This document shows, in pieces, positions 14,563-21,964 of a stretch of DNA of 46,578 nt. Position numbers and translations under genes: made by a program. The DNA is from a virus. Positions within the stretch are counted from its first letter, which is position 1. Each line of letters starts with the position of its first letter. Under the pieces are notes generated by a model. It had not been told where the DNA came from, did no database searches, and saw nothing but the letters and a program-made list of their open reading frames with translations. The DNA lies in the IMG/VR virus record IMGVR_UViG_3300035698_031051, positions 1 to 46,578 of that record, one strand, 5' to 3'.

Positions 14563-14584
14563 ACTTTTTGAGTAGAGTGTCTGA
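14549..14584 (+). promoter_or_regulatory. Phage-type promoter for the RNA ligase, plus-strand half of a divergent pair
   Basis: GGATCATT at 14549 and TGAGTAGAGTGT aligned 20 nt downstream (14569). AAAAGGAGG follows at 14584-14592, before the RNA ligase ATG at 14600. It shares the palindromic centre with the minus-strand promoter. Confidence 0.7.
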
Positions 14585-14599
14585 AAAGGAGGTTTGCCT

Positions 14600-15793
14600 A
14601 TGTCTGAATTGCTTAAACATCTGAATAGCGAATACCCTGAAGGAACTGTGGATGCAGAAGCCTTCTATAAAAGCTTTGGGGTCCGGGTCAGGCCTGAAGG
14701 TCCTTATACACTATTCAAGTATGATGTCACAGTTCAGTGGGAAGTCCCCTTGACCCATGAATGTAGGGGCCAGATTGTAGCACACATACCTGACAGAGGC
14801 TGGTTCTTTGTATCCAGGCCCTTTGATAAGTTCTTCAATCAGGGGGAAGCCTTCTGTGCCCTACAAGATTCAGACTATGCAGATGGTAGCCTACAACTTC
14901 AGCAGAAAGCTGATGGTACCTGCATACAAGTTTGGAGGGACTTAGAAGGTAAAACCAGGGTGTCTACACTTGGCAAAATAAATACTACTCAGATAGGTGA
15001 GTATGACTTTACTTTTGAGGTCTTGTTTTTACGGGTGCTCAAGCAGACTTATGGGATCTCAGACCTGAAAGTGCCAGAAGGAAAAACCTGGTTGTTTGAG
15101 CTTTGCACCCCTGAAACACACATCCTTACTATTTATGAACGGAATTGTATTTTTACTTTAGGTGTACGTGATTTGAAAACTGGGGTTTGGGAAGAACTGG
15201 GTGATGGGCTCCCGGTTGACAAGCCTATTAAACAGAGCTTTCAAGAACTGAGCTTAGGATCATTATCCGAAGTGCGAGAGTACGTAGACACAGCCCTGCC
15301 TGATTCTGAATATGGACGGTTCCCAGAGGGCTTTGTTGTTTATAACTGTCGGGGCCCAGTAGCAAAACTGAAAAGAGCAAAGTACTTGGAAATGCACCAT
15401 AAGATCCGCCCAGGGTCTTCCACGGGTTGTATGAAGAAAGCTCTGGTCCATACTTTTTTGAGAGAACAGCTAGACGATATCGCCCCTGTGCTTTTTGGCT
15501 GGACCATAGAGTTTGTAACAGCACTTAAAAACAGGGTTCATGAAGACTATAGAACATTGCAGTCCGTAGCCGCCGCTTTTCAAGGTTGCGTGTTGACCCC
15601 TGCTGATTATGGTAAGCAGGTGCAGAAGCTGACACCCTCAATATACAGAAGCTTCTTCTTTTCACAGAAACAGGAAGTAGACGGAGGCTTTATACTCAAA
15701 GACTTTTCAGAGGCAGACCTTTGGCAGCATCTCACAGATAAGGTTGCTTTTGGGAAGGGTAAGGCTTTCTTAGATTACTTTCAGGATGTTTAG
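14600..15793 (+). CDS. RNA ligase, T4 Rnl1-like
   Basis: ATP-dependent RNA ligases join 3'-OH and 5'-phosphate RNA ends; T4 Rnl1 repairs tRNA cut by host anticodon nucleases. 397 aa, close to Rnl1 (374 aa). Nucleotidyltransferase motifs are in order: motif I QQKADGTCIQVW (lysine acceptor), the upstream ECRGQIV, motif IIIa WLFELCTPETHILTIY, motif IV PEGFVVYN, and motif V KLKRAKYLEMHHK. The C-terminal 120 residues would be the specificity domain. Start chosen at the ATG with AAAAGGAGG; a TTG six bases upstream is less likely. With RtcB at 27509 the phage carries two mechanistically different RNA-sealing enzymes. Confidence 0.85.
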   Translation: MSELLKHLNSEYPEGTVDAEAFYKSFGVRVRPEGPYTLFKYDVTVQWEVPLTHECRGQIVAHIPDRGWFFVSRPFDKFFNQGEAFCALQDSDYADGSLQLQQKADGTCIQVWRDLEGKTRVSTLGKINTTQIGEYDFTFEVLFLRVLKQTYGISDLKVPEGKTWLFELCTPETHILTIYERNCIFTLGVRDLKTGVWEELGDGLPVDKPIKQSFQELSLGSLSEVREYVDTALPDSEYGRFPEGFVVYNCRGPVAKLKRAKYLEMHHKIRPGSSTGCMKKALVHTFLREQLDDIAPVLFGWTIEFVTALKNRVHEDYRTLQSVAAAFQGCVLTPADYGKQVQKLTPSIYRSFFFSQKQEVDGGFILKDFSEADLWQHLTDKVAFGKGKAFLDYFQDV

Positions 15794-15829
15794 TTCAACT
15801 GTGCAGTAGAATTCAACTGTGCAGTAGAA
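15794..15829. repeat. Perfect tandem duplication, 18 bp x 2
   Basis: TTCAACTGTGCAGTAGAA occurs twice head to tail directly after the RNA ligase stop codon, in the 60-bp gap between convergent genes. No hairpin is obvious. Probably a replication-slippage duplication. Confidence 0.9.
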
Positions 15830-15853
15830 TCTAGTTCTAGCATGCTTTCAATT

Positions 15854-16081
15854 CTAGCGCAATAAATCCAAGGCTCCACCCACCCCTTCCTCAATCTCTG
15901 CTACACAAGGTTCAAATAAAGAACAGGCGGATCTATTGCTTCGAACTTCAGGTCCACAATCAAAGGCCCCAGGTACTTGTGCTATTTGAGGTGGTAGCAC
16001 ATGACATTCCCCTGCAGAAGTAGAATAAACCTGCCCAAAGCCAGCAAAAAACCACTTACACCCGCCACAATAATTATACAT
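15854..16081 (-). CDS. Small cysteine-rich protein, 75 aa
   Basis: Starts at the ATG behind ACGGAGGATCT and reads MYNYCGGCKWFFAGFGQVYS; the longer frame from 16105 overlaps the promoter and is rejected. Six cysteines (YCGGC, GECH, FDCG, SACSLFEPC) suggest zinc binding or disulfides. No signal sequence is obvious. Family unknown; it has its own phage-type promoter. Confidence 0.65.
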   Translation of the reverse strand: MYNYCGGCKWFFAGFGQVYSTSAGECHVLPPQIAQVPGAFDCGPEVRSNRSACSLFEPCVAEIEEGVGGALDLLR

Positions 16082-16099
16082 ACAGATCCTCCGTAAAAA

Positions 16100-16120
16100 A
16101 GACACTCTACTCTTTTATTT
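16100..16120 (-). promoter_or_regulatory. Phage-type promoter core for the 75-aa gene
   Basis: Minus-strand AAAAGAGTAGAGTGTC. It is the AGAGTGT variant of the core; no clear GGATCA upstream, because that region is the end of the lipoprotein gene. Confidence 0.5.
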
Positions 16121-16122
16121 GA

Positions 16123-18156
16123 TTACTTAGTAGAAGAAAACTTGGCGTCTATACCTTTGATGACAGGGGAGTCGGTCTTGTTTGCCGAATAGAGCCACAC
16201 CCTCACCTCTAGATATTTCTTATCCATTCCCGGTATCTTCGAAAGCTGAAGTGGGAAATTTTCTGGCGGGTAAGGACCAAAAGGACCACTCCACTTGGCC
16301 TGAGCCAGCTCGTCTTCGGTGGCACCGGTTCTTACTTCAACTTCTATGGAAGAACCATTAGGAATATCTGCATCAATAAACAGGTCTGTCCATTTAACCC
16401 TGATCTCGTTAAAACCACCAATTACAGTGTTGTAGTGACCTCTGGGAGCAGTGAAGTTATGCAGGGCATAGCCCGTCATATCTGAGTAGGTATAAGGCCC
16501 CTTGCCCACAGGATAAGGCCCGAAAACCTGTTTGGTAACAGGGTCTATTTTTGAAGCATTTGAAGAACCCTGGTTGATTGCCCATACATAGCCTTCGCTG
16601 TCGAGAGCCACACCCACAGCTCCACTGCCCTTGGTACTAATGGTTTCTTTGGCCATGGTGTCAGCATTCACCTTGGTAAGAGTGCCGCCCGTAACACCAT
16701 AAACAAAGCCGTCAACAGACCCCGCTACACCTCTTGCATAGTTATTTGCATTGGTCCAGGTGTTGGTTTTGGGATCGTAGCGGGACATGCCACCCCCGGT
16801 CCAGGGACGCCCCTTGTAGTCTAGGGATATACCATAATTACTGGTGGGGCCTGTAAGGGAGGTTACCTTAGCACCTGCCTGCCCCGGTGTTGGATCAACA
16901 CGTAACATAGTCCTGCTCAGAGTGGCACACCATATTATGCCATCACCATCAATTACCAGCCCATAAGGATGTGTGGGAAGTTGTATAGTCTGCACCACAT
17001 GACCATCGTCGGGATGAAGACGATGAAGCTGCCTTGAGCCCCACATACCGATCCAGGCGTAGTTATCCTTGTCAACCCCTGCCGCCCTGGCAATGCTGCC
17101 GCCTGGATGCACGATAAAAAGCACACATTCATCCTTACCCTTAGGCAGCATTTCGTTGCTTTGAATACGGCAGTCCCCATTGAGATCATGGCTGGTTTCG
17201 ATGACTCCATTGTTGTTACGATCAATACACACGGCCTCGTCTATACCAATTTTGGCAACCTTGCCATCAGCACGACATCCAACCCACACATCGCCAATAA
17301 GATCAACAGCCGTACGGGATGGATTGCCACAAGTATGGTAACGGCCAAGTTCGCAGCCTGTTTTAGTGTCCAGTTTTGAAACTGTGCCTTCACTGGAATT
17401 GGCTACCCATATGAAAGCAAGATTAACCTTGGTGGCATCAAGCACGATATGCCCATTGATGTTGAGACCAACGCCACCGCTATCATTTGCATCGGGGTCA
17501 AAGGGATTGATGGTTCCCGGACCGGCAGAAAGTGTATCGCAAAGAGGGTCACAATTGCCGCAGGGTGAAAGAACTCCCTCATCGGAAAGGCCGTCGCAGT
17601 CGTTATCTTTTCCGTCACAGGCTTCCAACTTAGACAGAACCTGTCCCTTGCAGTCGGACCAGTAGCCGACCTCGCAGCGACGCTCACCCATACGGCATTC
17701 GCCTATTCCTACGTGGGCAGGATCTCCTTCGTAGCAAAACTCAACAAGCCCGTTCTGACTGCACTTGCAGCCCTGAAGATTCTGAAATTCACAAGGAGGA
17801 CAATAAAGCGCAAAGTTGGGATTACCATCGTCACAATCCGTTCCAAGAAAACAGTTCTTTCCATAGCCATCGTTGTCAGCGTCAACACACTCCGGCTTGG
17901 ATGTGCTGTCTGCTACTGAGTCAAGGTTACTTGCGTCAAAGATGCTGCCATCCAAAACAAGATCAGGGAGTGTTTCCAAATCAGAAGCGGTGTAAAGGTC
18001 CAAACCCACATCATTCTCAAATGGATTCTCTGTCAGATCGCCCCAGCTAATCGTTTTTATATCTTTTAGGGGCTCTGTTTTAGTAGTAGCATGCTTGTCA
18101 GAGCAAGCAAACAACAGCAAAATCATTGAAAACACAAGACTAAATTTATGAAACAT
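16123..18156 (-). CDS. Large secreted lipoprotein with MopE-like metal-binding motifs and a repeat propeller
   Basis: Start chosen at MFHKFSLVFSMILLLFACSD behind AAGGAGGTTGCT; LFAC is a lipobox, so the protein should be lipid-anchored in the envelope. About residues 90-115 contain CVDADNDGYGKNC and TDCDDGNPN, and later ACDGKDNDCDGLSDEG, the MopE/thrombospondin-3-like calcium motifs common in Myxococcota proteins. The central 350 residues contain repeated units such as AFIWVANSSEGTVSKLDTKT, GDVWVGCRADGKVAKI, and GYVWAINQGSSNASKIDP, which look like blades of an NHL/Vgb-type beta-propeller. The C terminus is a beta-sandwich-like region. 677 aa. Phages rarely carry such host-type surface proteins; superinfection exclusion or envelope remodelling is possible. 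Confidence 0.8.
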   Translation of the reverse strand: MFHKFSLVFSMILLLFACSDKHATTKTEPLKDIKTISWGDLTENPFENDVGLDLYTASDLETLPDLVLDGSIFDASNLDSVADSTSKPECVDADNDGYGKNCFLGTDCDDGNPNFALYCPPCEFQNLQGCKCSQNGLVEFCYEGDPAHVGIGECRMGERRCEVGYWSDCKGQVLSKLEACDGKDNDCDGLSDEGVLSPCGNCDPLCDTLSAGPGTINPFDPDANDSGGVGLNINGHIVLDATKVNLAFIWVANSSEGTVSKLDTKTGCELGRYHTCGNPSRTAVDLIGDVWVGCRADGKVAKIGIDEAVCIDRNNNGVIETSHDLNGDCRIQSNEMLPKGKDECVLFIVHPGGSIARAAGVDKDNYAWIGMWGSRQLHRLHPDDGHVVQTIQLPTHPYGLVIDGDGIIWCATLSRTMLRVDPTPGQAGAKVTSLTGPTSNYGISLDYKGRPWTGGGMSRYDPKTNTWTNANNYARGVAGSVDGFVYGVTGGTLTKVNADTMAKETISTKGSGAVGVALDSEGYVWAINQGSSNASKIDPVTKQVFGPYPVGKGPYTYSDMTGYALHNFTAPRGHYNTVIGGFNEIRVKWTDLFIDADIPNGSSIEVEVRTGATEDELAQAKWSGPFGPYPPENFPLQLSKIPGMDKKYLEVRVWLYSANKTDSPVIKGIDAKFSSTK

Positions 18157-18182
18157 AGCAACCTCCTTAAAGATATTGAAAC

Positions 18183-18202
18183 TCAAACTACTCTACTCTA
18201 TT
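18183..18202 (-). promoter_or_regulatory. Phage-type promoter core for the MopE-like lipoprotein
   Basis: Minus-strand AATAGAGTAGAGTAGTTTGAG, with AGAGTAG duplicated in tandem by 5 bp. No GGATCA element seen upstream. The divergent promoter at 18243-18279 lies 40 bp away. Confidence 0.5.
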
Positions 18203-18242
18203 CGTATTTTATAGCCATATTCTTATAAAGGGAAAAGAGGTT

Positions 18243-18279
18243 TTTGGACCTGCAGCGTTTTAGAGTAGTGTGTTTGAAC
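18243..18279 (+). promoter_or_regulatory. Phage-type promoter for the 114-aa gene
   Basis: TTTTTGGACCTGCAGCG then TTTTAGAGTAGTGTGTTTGAAC. The upstream element is degenerate (TTGGACC instead of TTGGATCA), but the core is perfect. Confidence 0.65.
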
Positions 18280-18292
18280 AGTGGAGGTTCTT

Positions 18293-18637
18293 ATGTATTC
18301 AGATCTGGAAGCCCGCAGGAACAGTCTCCGGTGGCATAGAATGAAAGCAGAAGTTGTGCAAGTATCGGGACAACCTCTCTTGATAGCCGTAGTTGCCCCT
18401 CAGGGCTTTGCACCGTGTTATTCTATAGAAGCTATAGACAAGCTGGTAAACATCCTGTGGTGGAAGAAGGAACTTCCAGAAGCTGCCCCCAAATGGTTGA
18501 AGAAGTGGTCCAGGGAAAACGATCCTGTTGTAGTGCTGACTTTAGCGGACATGCAAAAGTACACAGTAAATGAAGAGCCTGTCCTGTTAGTGACCCCAAC
18601 TGAAAATCTTGGATCATCCAAAACCACTTCAGAGTAG
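18293..18637 (+). CDS. Hypothetical protein, 114 aa
   Basis: ATG behind GTGGAGGTTCTT gives MYSDLEARRNSLRWHRMKAE. A compact alpha/beta-like protein with PLLIAVVAPQGFAPCYSIEA and WWKKELPEAAPKWLKKW; no family recognised. The final codons read GSSKTTSE and coincide with the DNA of the promoter for the PARP-like gene; the stop is the TAG of AGAGTAG. Confidence 0.65.
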   Translation: MYSDLEARRNSLRWHRMKAEVVQVSGQPLLIAVVAPQGFAPCYSIEAIDKLVNILWWKKELPEAAPKWLKKWSRENDPVVVLTLADMQKYTVNEEPVLLVTPTENLGSSKTTSE

Positions 18638-18646
18638 TGTACTTGT
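18609..18646 (+). promoter_or_regulatory. Phage-type promoter for the PARP-like gene unit
   Basis: TTGGATCATCCAAAACCACT at 18609 and AGAGTAGTGTACTTGTG from 18631; standard 20-nt offset. It lies inside the coding end of the upstream gene. Confidence 0.75.
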
Positions 18647-18665
18647 GATAAACAGGGAGAAAAAA

Positions 18666-20309
18666 ATGAATAAGCTAGGCAGAAAAGCAATGGTAGCAGG
18701 GCACTCCCCTGAAGACTTTGAAATTGTAGGCAGGGCCGCAAAAACCCAAGGGGACTTTGATTCTGAAGTGGGTGTTGTAGACTGTGCTTGCGTCAATCAG
18801 TTTGGGGAATCAAACAGTGCAAAATATTACCATGCGGCTGTTGTCAAGTCCAAGAAAACAAACGGTTGGTTTGTCTATCTGGAATGGGGTCGGATTTTTA
18901 GTGGTAAGTCCTATGACTGCGACGGGTTCCGGGGGCAAGACTTCCAGTTTGTAGAATGCTGTGACGAAGCTGAAGCCCATGAGTTTTTTGCCAAGCAAAT
19001 GCACTCCAAAAACTCCAAGCGTCTGGTACAGACTATGATAGCCGGAGTCACAGTATGGGCAGGCAAGCCCGGAAAAGATGGCTACCTTGTACAATCACTG
19101 GCTACCCGTGAAAAAGGATTGCCTGATGCCTATAAGATCAAAGACAGCACAGGTGTTACAGTTGCACCTAAAAAGGCTGCTGCAGTATCCAAGGTTAAAG
19201 CCCCTACAAGGAACTTCCAGCCCCAAGTTATCAATTTGGCAACGGACCTAGTAGGTGGCGTGCAAACTTACACTAAGGCATTGTCAGCGGCCTCTGGGGT
19301 CACTCCCACACTTGATGCTATTAATCAGGTGCGGGATGGGCTTATCCCAGCTGCCCTTCAGTGTTTGAAACAAGCTGGCCCCGAGATAGAAGCTCAGATT
19401 GAGAACAGTGACCTTAAAGACATTTCTAAGATGGTGTCTGCTCTGGTACCAAGACCTATCCCACGCACAGGCTTGACAGCAGCGGAAGCTATCCTGAATT
19501 CAGATAACATAGGCAGGCTGCAACAGGATCTGGATGCCTTTGAGTCTGCCCTTAGCAATGAAGACTTTGAAATGGTTCTACCCAGCCAAACTCTTGACCC
19601 TGACGCTATGCTTAATGCACAGGTTCGGTGGTTGGATCTGAATACAGTAGAAGGTAGGTGGGTACAGAAAACCTTTATGGGGATGTCCCGTAACCGCCAT
19701 GCTAATGCACAAGGGCTTAGAGTGCTGAATATCTTTGCAGTAACTAGGCCAGATAGAGACGCTAAGTTTGTAGCTGCTGTAAAGGAACTGGCTGCCAACC
19801 GTAAAGGACGGTCTCTAGGCTCTGTAAAAGCAGAGCTGCAGCCTGCAAACCGTCCAGACTTGAAGGATATTGAAGACTATGCAATTGATGCCAATGTTTT
19901 CTTGGGTATCCACGGCACCCGTAGCGTGAATGTGTCCCCGATTATGGCTTCACACTTTAGAATGCCAAAGTCTCTTTCAGGGGTACATATCACAGGTGCA
20001 GCCTTCGGGGATGGTCTGTATTTTGCCGATGACGCAAAAAAAAGTTTTCAGTATTTAGGAAATTCTCAATCTGTATATGGGTCAGGCGGAGGTATCAGGG
20101 GCCGGGGCGGTTTCATGTTCCTTTGCGATGTTGCAGGTGGGAAGTTCCACTATCCTACTCAGGCTTGGAACATAGGAGACAGGTGCCCCGGCGGCTGTGA
20201 TACCGTGTACGCTCACCCGAAATATGTAAGGTCTCTACAGAATAATGAGTATGTTTCTTTCCGGCCTGAAAGGGCTCGTATCCGCTACTTGGTTGAAGTA
20301 AGCCTCTGA
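18666..20309 (+). CDS. WGR-domain PARP-like ADP-ribosyltransferase
   Basis: PARPs transfer ADP-ribose from NAD+ to proteins or nucleic acids. 547 aa from the ATG behind CAGGGAGAAAAAA. Residues about 35-120 form a WGR domain (KYYHAAVVKSKKTNGWFVYL, EWGRIFSGKSYDCDGF), which in PARPs binds DNA ends. A helical region resembling the PARP regulatory domain follows. The catalytic domain occupies about the last 200 residues: FLGIHGTRSVN (NAD-binding His), FGDGLYFADDAKKSFQYLG (Tyr) and NNEYVSFRPERARIRYLVE (catalytic Glu), i.e. an intact H-Y-E triad. First gene of a four-gene unit. Eraser-type enzymes lie at 39795 and 41144. Target unknown; host polymerase modification or neutralising NAD-based defence are options. 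Confidence 0.88.
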   Translation: MNKLGRKAMVAGHSPEDFEIVGRAAKTQGDFDSEVGVVDCACVNQFGESNSAKYYHAAVVKSKKTNGWFVYLEWGRIFSGKSYDCDGFRGQDFQFVECCDEAEAHEFFAKQMHSKNSKRLVQTMIAGVTVWAGKPGKDGYLVQSLATREKGLPDAYKIKDSTGVTVAPKKAAAVSKVKAPTRNFQPQVINLATDLVGGVQTYTKALSAASGVTPTLDAINQVRDGLIPAALQCLKQAGPEIEAQIENSDLKDISKMVSALVPRPIPRTGLTAAEAILNSDNIGRLQQDLDAFESALSNEDFEMVLPSQTLDPDAMLNAQVRWLDLNTVEGRWVQKTFMGMSRNRHANAQGLRVLNIFAVTRPDRDAKFVAAVKELAANRKGRSLGSVKAELQPANRPDLKDIEDYAIDANVFLGIHGTRSVNVSPIMASHFRMPKSLSGVHITGAAFGDGLYFADDAKKSFQYLGNSQSVYGSGGGIRGRGGFMFLCDVAGGKFHYPTQAWNIGDRCPGGCDTVYAHPKYVRSLQNNEYVSFRPERARIRYLVEVSL

Positions 20310-20345
20310 TAAGTGGATCACCCAAAACCAAAAGGAGATGTAGTT

Positions 20346-20642
20346 ATGAAAAAGCTACTCGGTTTGTTTGTTACATTTGTGTTAATATTATGGGTCTACA
20401 TTTTTTTTACTTTGGGGGCTACCATAGCATCTGTCAGGATTTATAAGATGGAGATAAGGAACCTTGAAATCCGAGTAGCCACCTTGGATTTCAGATCGGG
20501 CAGTCAATCAGTTGTACTCCAGGGTTACTGTTATGAGGATTGTGTCAAAGATACTTCTAACAATGCTGCTGATTGCAAAGAGTGTTGCACTCAGTTGTAT
20601 AGAGAGAATAGCCGTTTCAAGACCTGTACTAACGGTCTATAG
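20346..20642 (+). CDS. Membrane-anchored or secreted cysteine-containing protein, 98 aa
   Basis: ATG behind AAAAGGAGATGTAGTT. N-terminal hydrophobic segment KLLGLFVTFVLILWVYIFFT, then a periplasm-type domain with cysteines GYCYEDCVKDT and DCKECCTQLY. Second gene behind the PARP-like enzyme (36-bp gap containing a GGATCACCC remnant without a core). Family unknown. Confidence 0.7.
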   Translation: MKKLLGLFVTFVLILWVYIFFTLGATIASVRIYKMEIRNLEIRVATLDFRSGSQSVVLQGYCYEDCVKDTSNNAADCKECCTQLYRENSRFKTCTNGL

Positions 20643-20653
20643 GAGATGACAGC

Positions 20654-20884
20654 ATGAAAATCAGATTCACAAGACAAGCACCGCATTATGAAAACTGGTG
20701 GATGGTAGTCCCGGCGGACTTCACTCCCGAACAGATTGTCAAACGAGTTTGCAGGGAAGTTCCTACTAAGTGGCAACCTGTTTATGTCAGTTATGATGGT
20801 AGAATACAAACACTATTTACTATCAAGGTCTGGGATGGCCGTGGGCTAGCCACTTTATTTATTGAGCCGTACTTTGGAGTTTAG
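20654..20884 (+). CDS. Hypothetical protein, 76 aa
   Basis: ATG behind ATAGGAGATGACAGC. Reads MKIRFTRQAPHYENWWMVVP and ends LATLFIEPYFGV, a small soluble beta-rich protein. Third gene of the PARP unit, 11 bp after the previous gene. No family recognised. Confidence 0.7.
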   Translation: MKIRFTRQAPHYENWWMVVPADFTPEQIVKRVCREVPTKWQPVYVSYDGRIQTLFTIKVWDGRGLATLFIEPYFGV

Positions 20885-20899
20885 TGGGAGGGCCCAAAA

Positions 20900-21022
20900 A
20901 TGATTTCAAGAGCAGCAAGATATTTATTGATGTGCCGTTCAAGACGGCGGCGGGCGTTAGCTGCTATAATGGTCCTGTTTGATGATGTCTCCCAGTGTGT
21001 GGATGCTAAACTGGATCATTAA
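20900..21022 (+). CDS. 40-aa arginine-rich peptide
   Basis: ATG behind GTGGGAGGGCCCAAAA. Contains MCRSRRRRALAAIMVLFDDV, a strongly basic patch followed by a hydrophobic helix. The stop TAA lies inside GGATCATTAA of the next promoter, as for other last genes of units here. Could be a nucleic-acid-binding microprotein; unproven. Confidence 0.5.
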   Translation: MISRAARYLLMCRSRRRRALAAIMVLFDDVSQCVDAKLDH

Positions 21023-21050
21023 AAGCCACATCAGAGTAGTGTACTTGTAA
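21011..21050 (+). promoter_or_regulatory. Phage-type promoter for the 134-aa gene
   Basis: CTGGATCATTAAAAGCC at 21011 and AGAGTAGTGTACTTGTAAC from 21033; 20-nt offset. Confidence 0.75.
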
Positions 21051-21086
21051 CAACGGTAATAAAGCCGTTTTACAAGGAGGCACCCA

Positions 21087-21491
21087 ATGAGAAATTTCAA
21101 AAACCTTACAGAGTTTTCAGAATACAGAAATCAAGTAGCATCTAATCTGAAATGGCCCCTGGACAAGCTGCAGTCTCCCATGGTTACTACAGGAGATGGC
21201 CTGGTTCGCCTTTCTTGCCAGCAGAGCTTTGACCATAACAGTGGTACCAACAGCTTTGAAGTGCTCCCAGAAGATTCATGGGGCTTTGCATTTATTTGCC
21301 CAGAGGCAGTTCTGTATAGGGAACTCTTTTTTGATGGTGATGATTCAGTGAGTACCTTCGGGAATCTTTTCAACTATGTGCCGATAGCACTTTTGGATAG
21401 TTTCTTTAAAAAACATGGAGGTCTGGTTCTACCCAAAAATTTCAAACTGTACAACACACAGACTTGGAAGTCTGTAAAACTGGAGGGCTGA
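21087..21491 (+). CDS. Hypothetical protein, 134 aa
   Basis: ATG behind ACAAGGAGGCACCCA. Starts MRNFKNLTEFSEYRNQVASN; contains WGFAFICPEAVLYRELFFDG and ends in a lysine-rich segment. No family recognised. Its last 118 bp overlap, tail to tail, the HD-domain gene on the other strand. Confidence 0.7.
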   Translation: MRNFKNLTEFSEYRNQVASNLKWPLDKLQSPMVTTGDGLVRLSCQQSFDHNSGTNSFEVLPEDSWGFAFICPEAVLYRELFFDGDDSVSTFGNLFNYVPIALLDSFFKKHGGLVLPKNFKLYNTQTWKSVKLEG

Positions 21492-21880
21492 GTTAGGGGA
21501 TTCAGCATAGTTTTTATGTGTGATGGTATGGTCTCAGATCGGAACGCCCTGTGGTGGTTTGAGATTAAATAGCTGCATACATATTTAAGAGTAGACTTTA
21601 CCTGAGGATTGGCTTCAAGAAACACCTTGGCACTGTGTATTTCATGTGGTACCCACTTGCGAGTATCAGGGTTTCTATCTGTTAGATATGAAAGGACTTG
21701 CTCACAGGCTTTTCCGGCATCATGCCAAAGGGAGCCTGTCAAGGCTAGCCAAAGCAAAGCAGGATCTTTAAGGTCTTTTTCTCTGATAATTTTCAGAGCC
21801 TCAAGATACACGCCTGTTGAATGGTCCCTCAAGGTTTGATGTGGAATATTGTTTTTACTGCTATGGCCAAGATAAAGCAT
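21374..21880 (-). CDS. HD-domain protein (predicted metal-dependent phosphohydrolase)
   Basis: 168 aa. The metal-binding H...HD...H pattern is visible: LRDHSTGVYLEALK, GSLWHDAGKACEQV and HEIHSAKVF, followed by YLISNHHRAF. HD proteins hydrolyse nucleotides or nucleic acids. The order resembles standalone HD nucleases related to the Cas3 HD domain, but also generic HD phosphohydrolases; I cannot choose. AAGGGAG precedes the ATG, and a promoter lies at 21901-21937. The last third overlaps the convergent gene. Confidence 0.75.
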   Translation of the reverse strand: MLYLGHSSKNNIPHQTLRDHSTGVYLEALKIIREKDLKDPALLWLALTGSLWHDAGKACEQVLSYLTDRNPDTRKWVPHEIHSAKVFLEANPQVKSTLKYVCSYLISNHHRAFRSETIPSHIKTMLNPLTQPSSFTDFQVCVLYSLKFLGRTRPPCFLKKLSKSAIGT

Positions 21881-21900
21881 CTAATATTACTCCCTTGTTA

Positions 21901-21937
21901 CAGGAACACTACTCTAATCTTCAAAGGGGTGACCCAA
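21901..21937 (-). promoter_or_regulatory. Phage-type promoter for the HD-domain gene
   Basis: Minus-strand TTGGGTCACCCCTTTG then ATTAGAGTAGTGTTCCTG. The upstream element is a GGGTCACC variant. Confidence 0.65.
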
Positions 21938-21964
21938 ACGGTGTTAACAGTACGGCTGCTAGAG

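Noticed and set aside
19394-19798. 134-codon minus-strand frame inside the PARP-like gene
   Set aside because: Antisense shadow with serine/arginine-rich low-quality sequence and no start signals.
20313-20345. Extra promoter at GGATCACCCAAAACC before the 98-aa gene
   Set aside because: The upstream box is present but the AGAGTAGTGT core is missing; AAAAGGAG occupies that position, so this is treated as a remnant.
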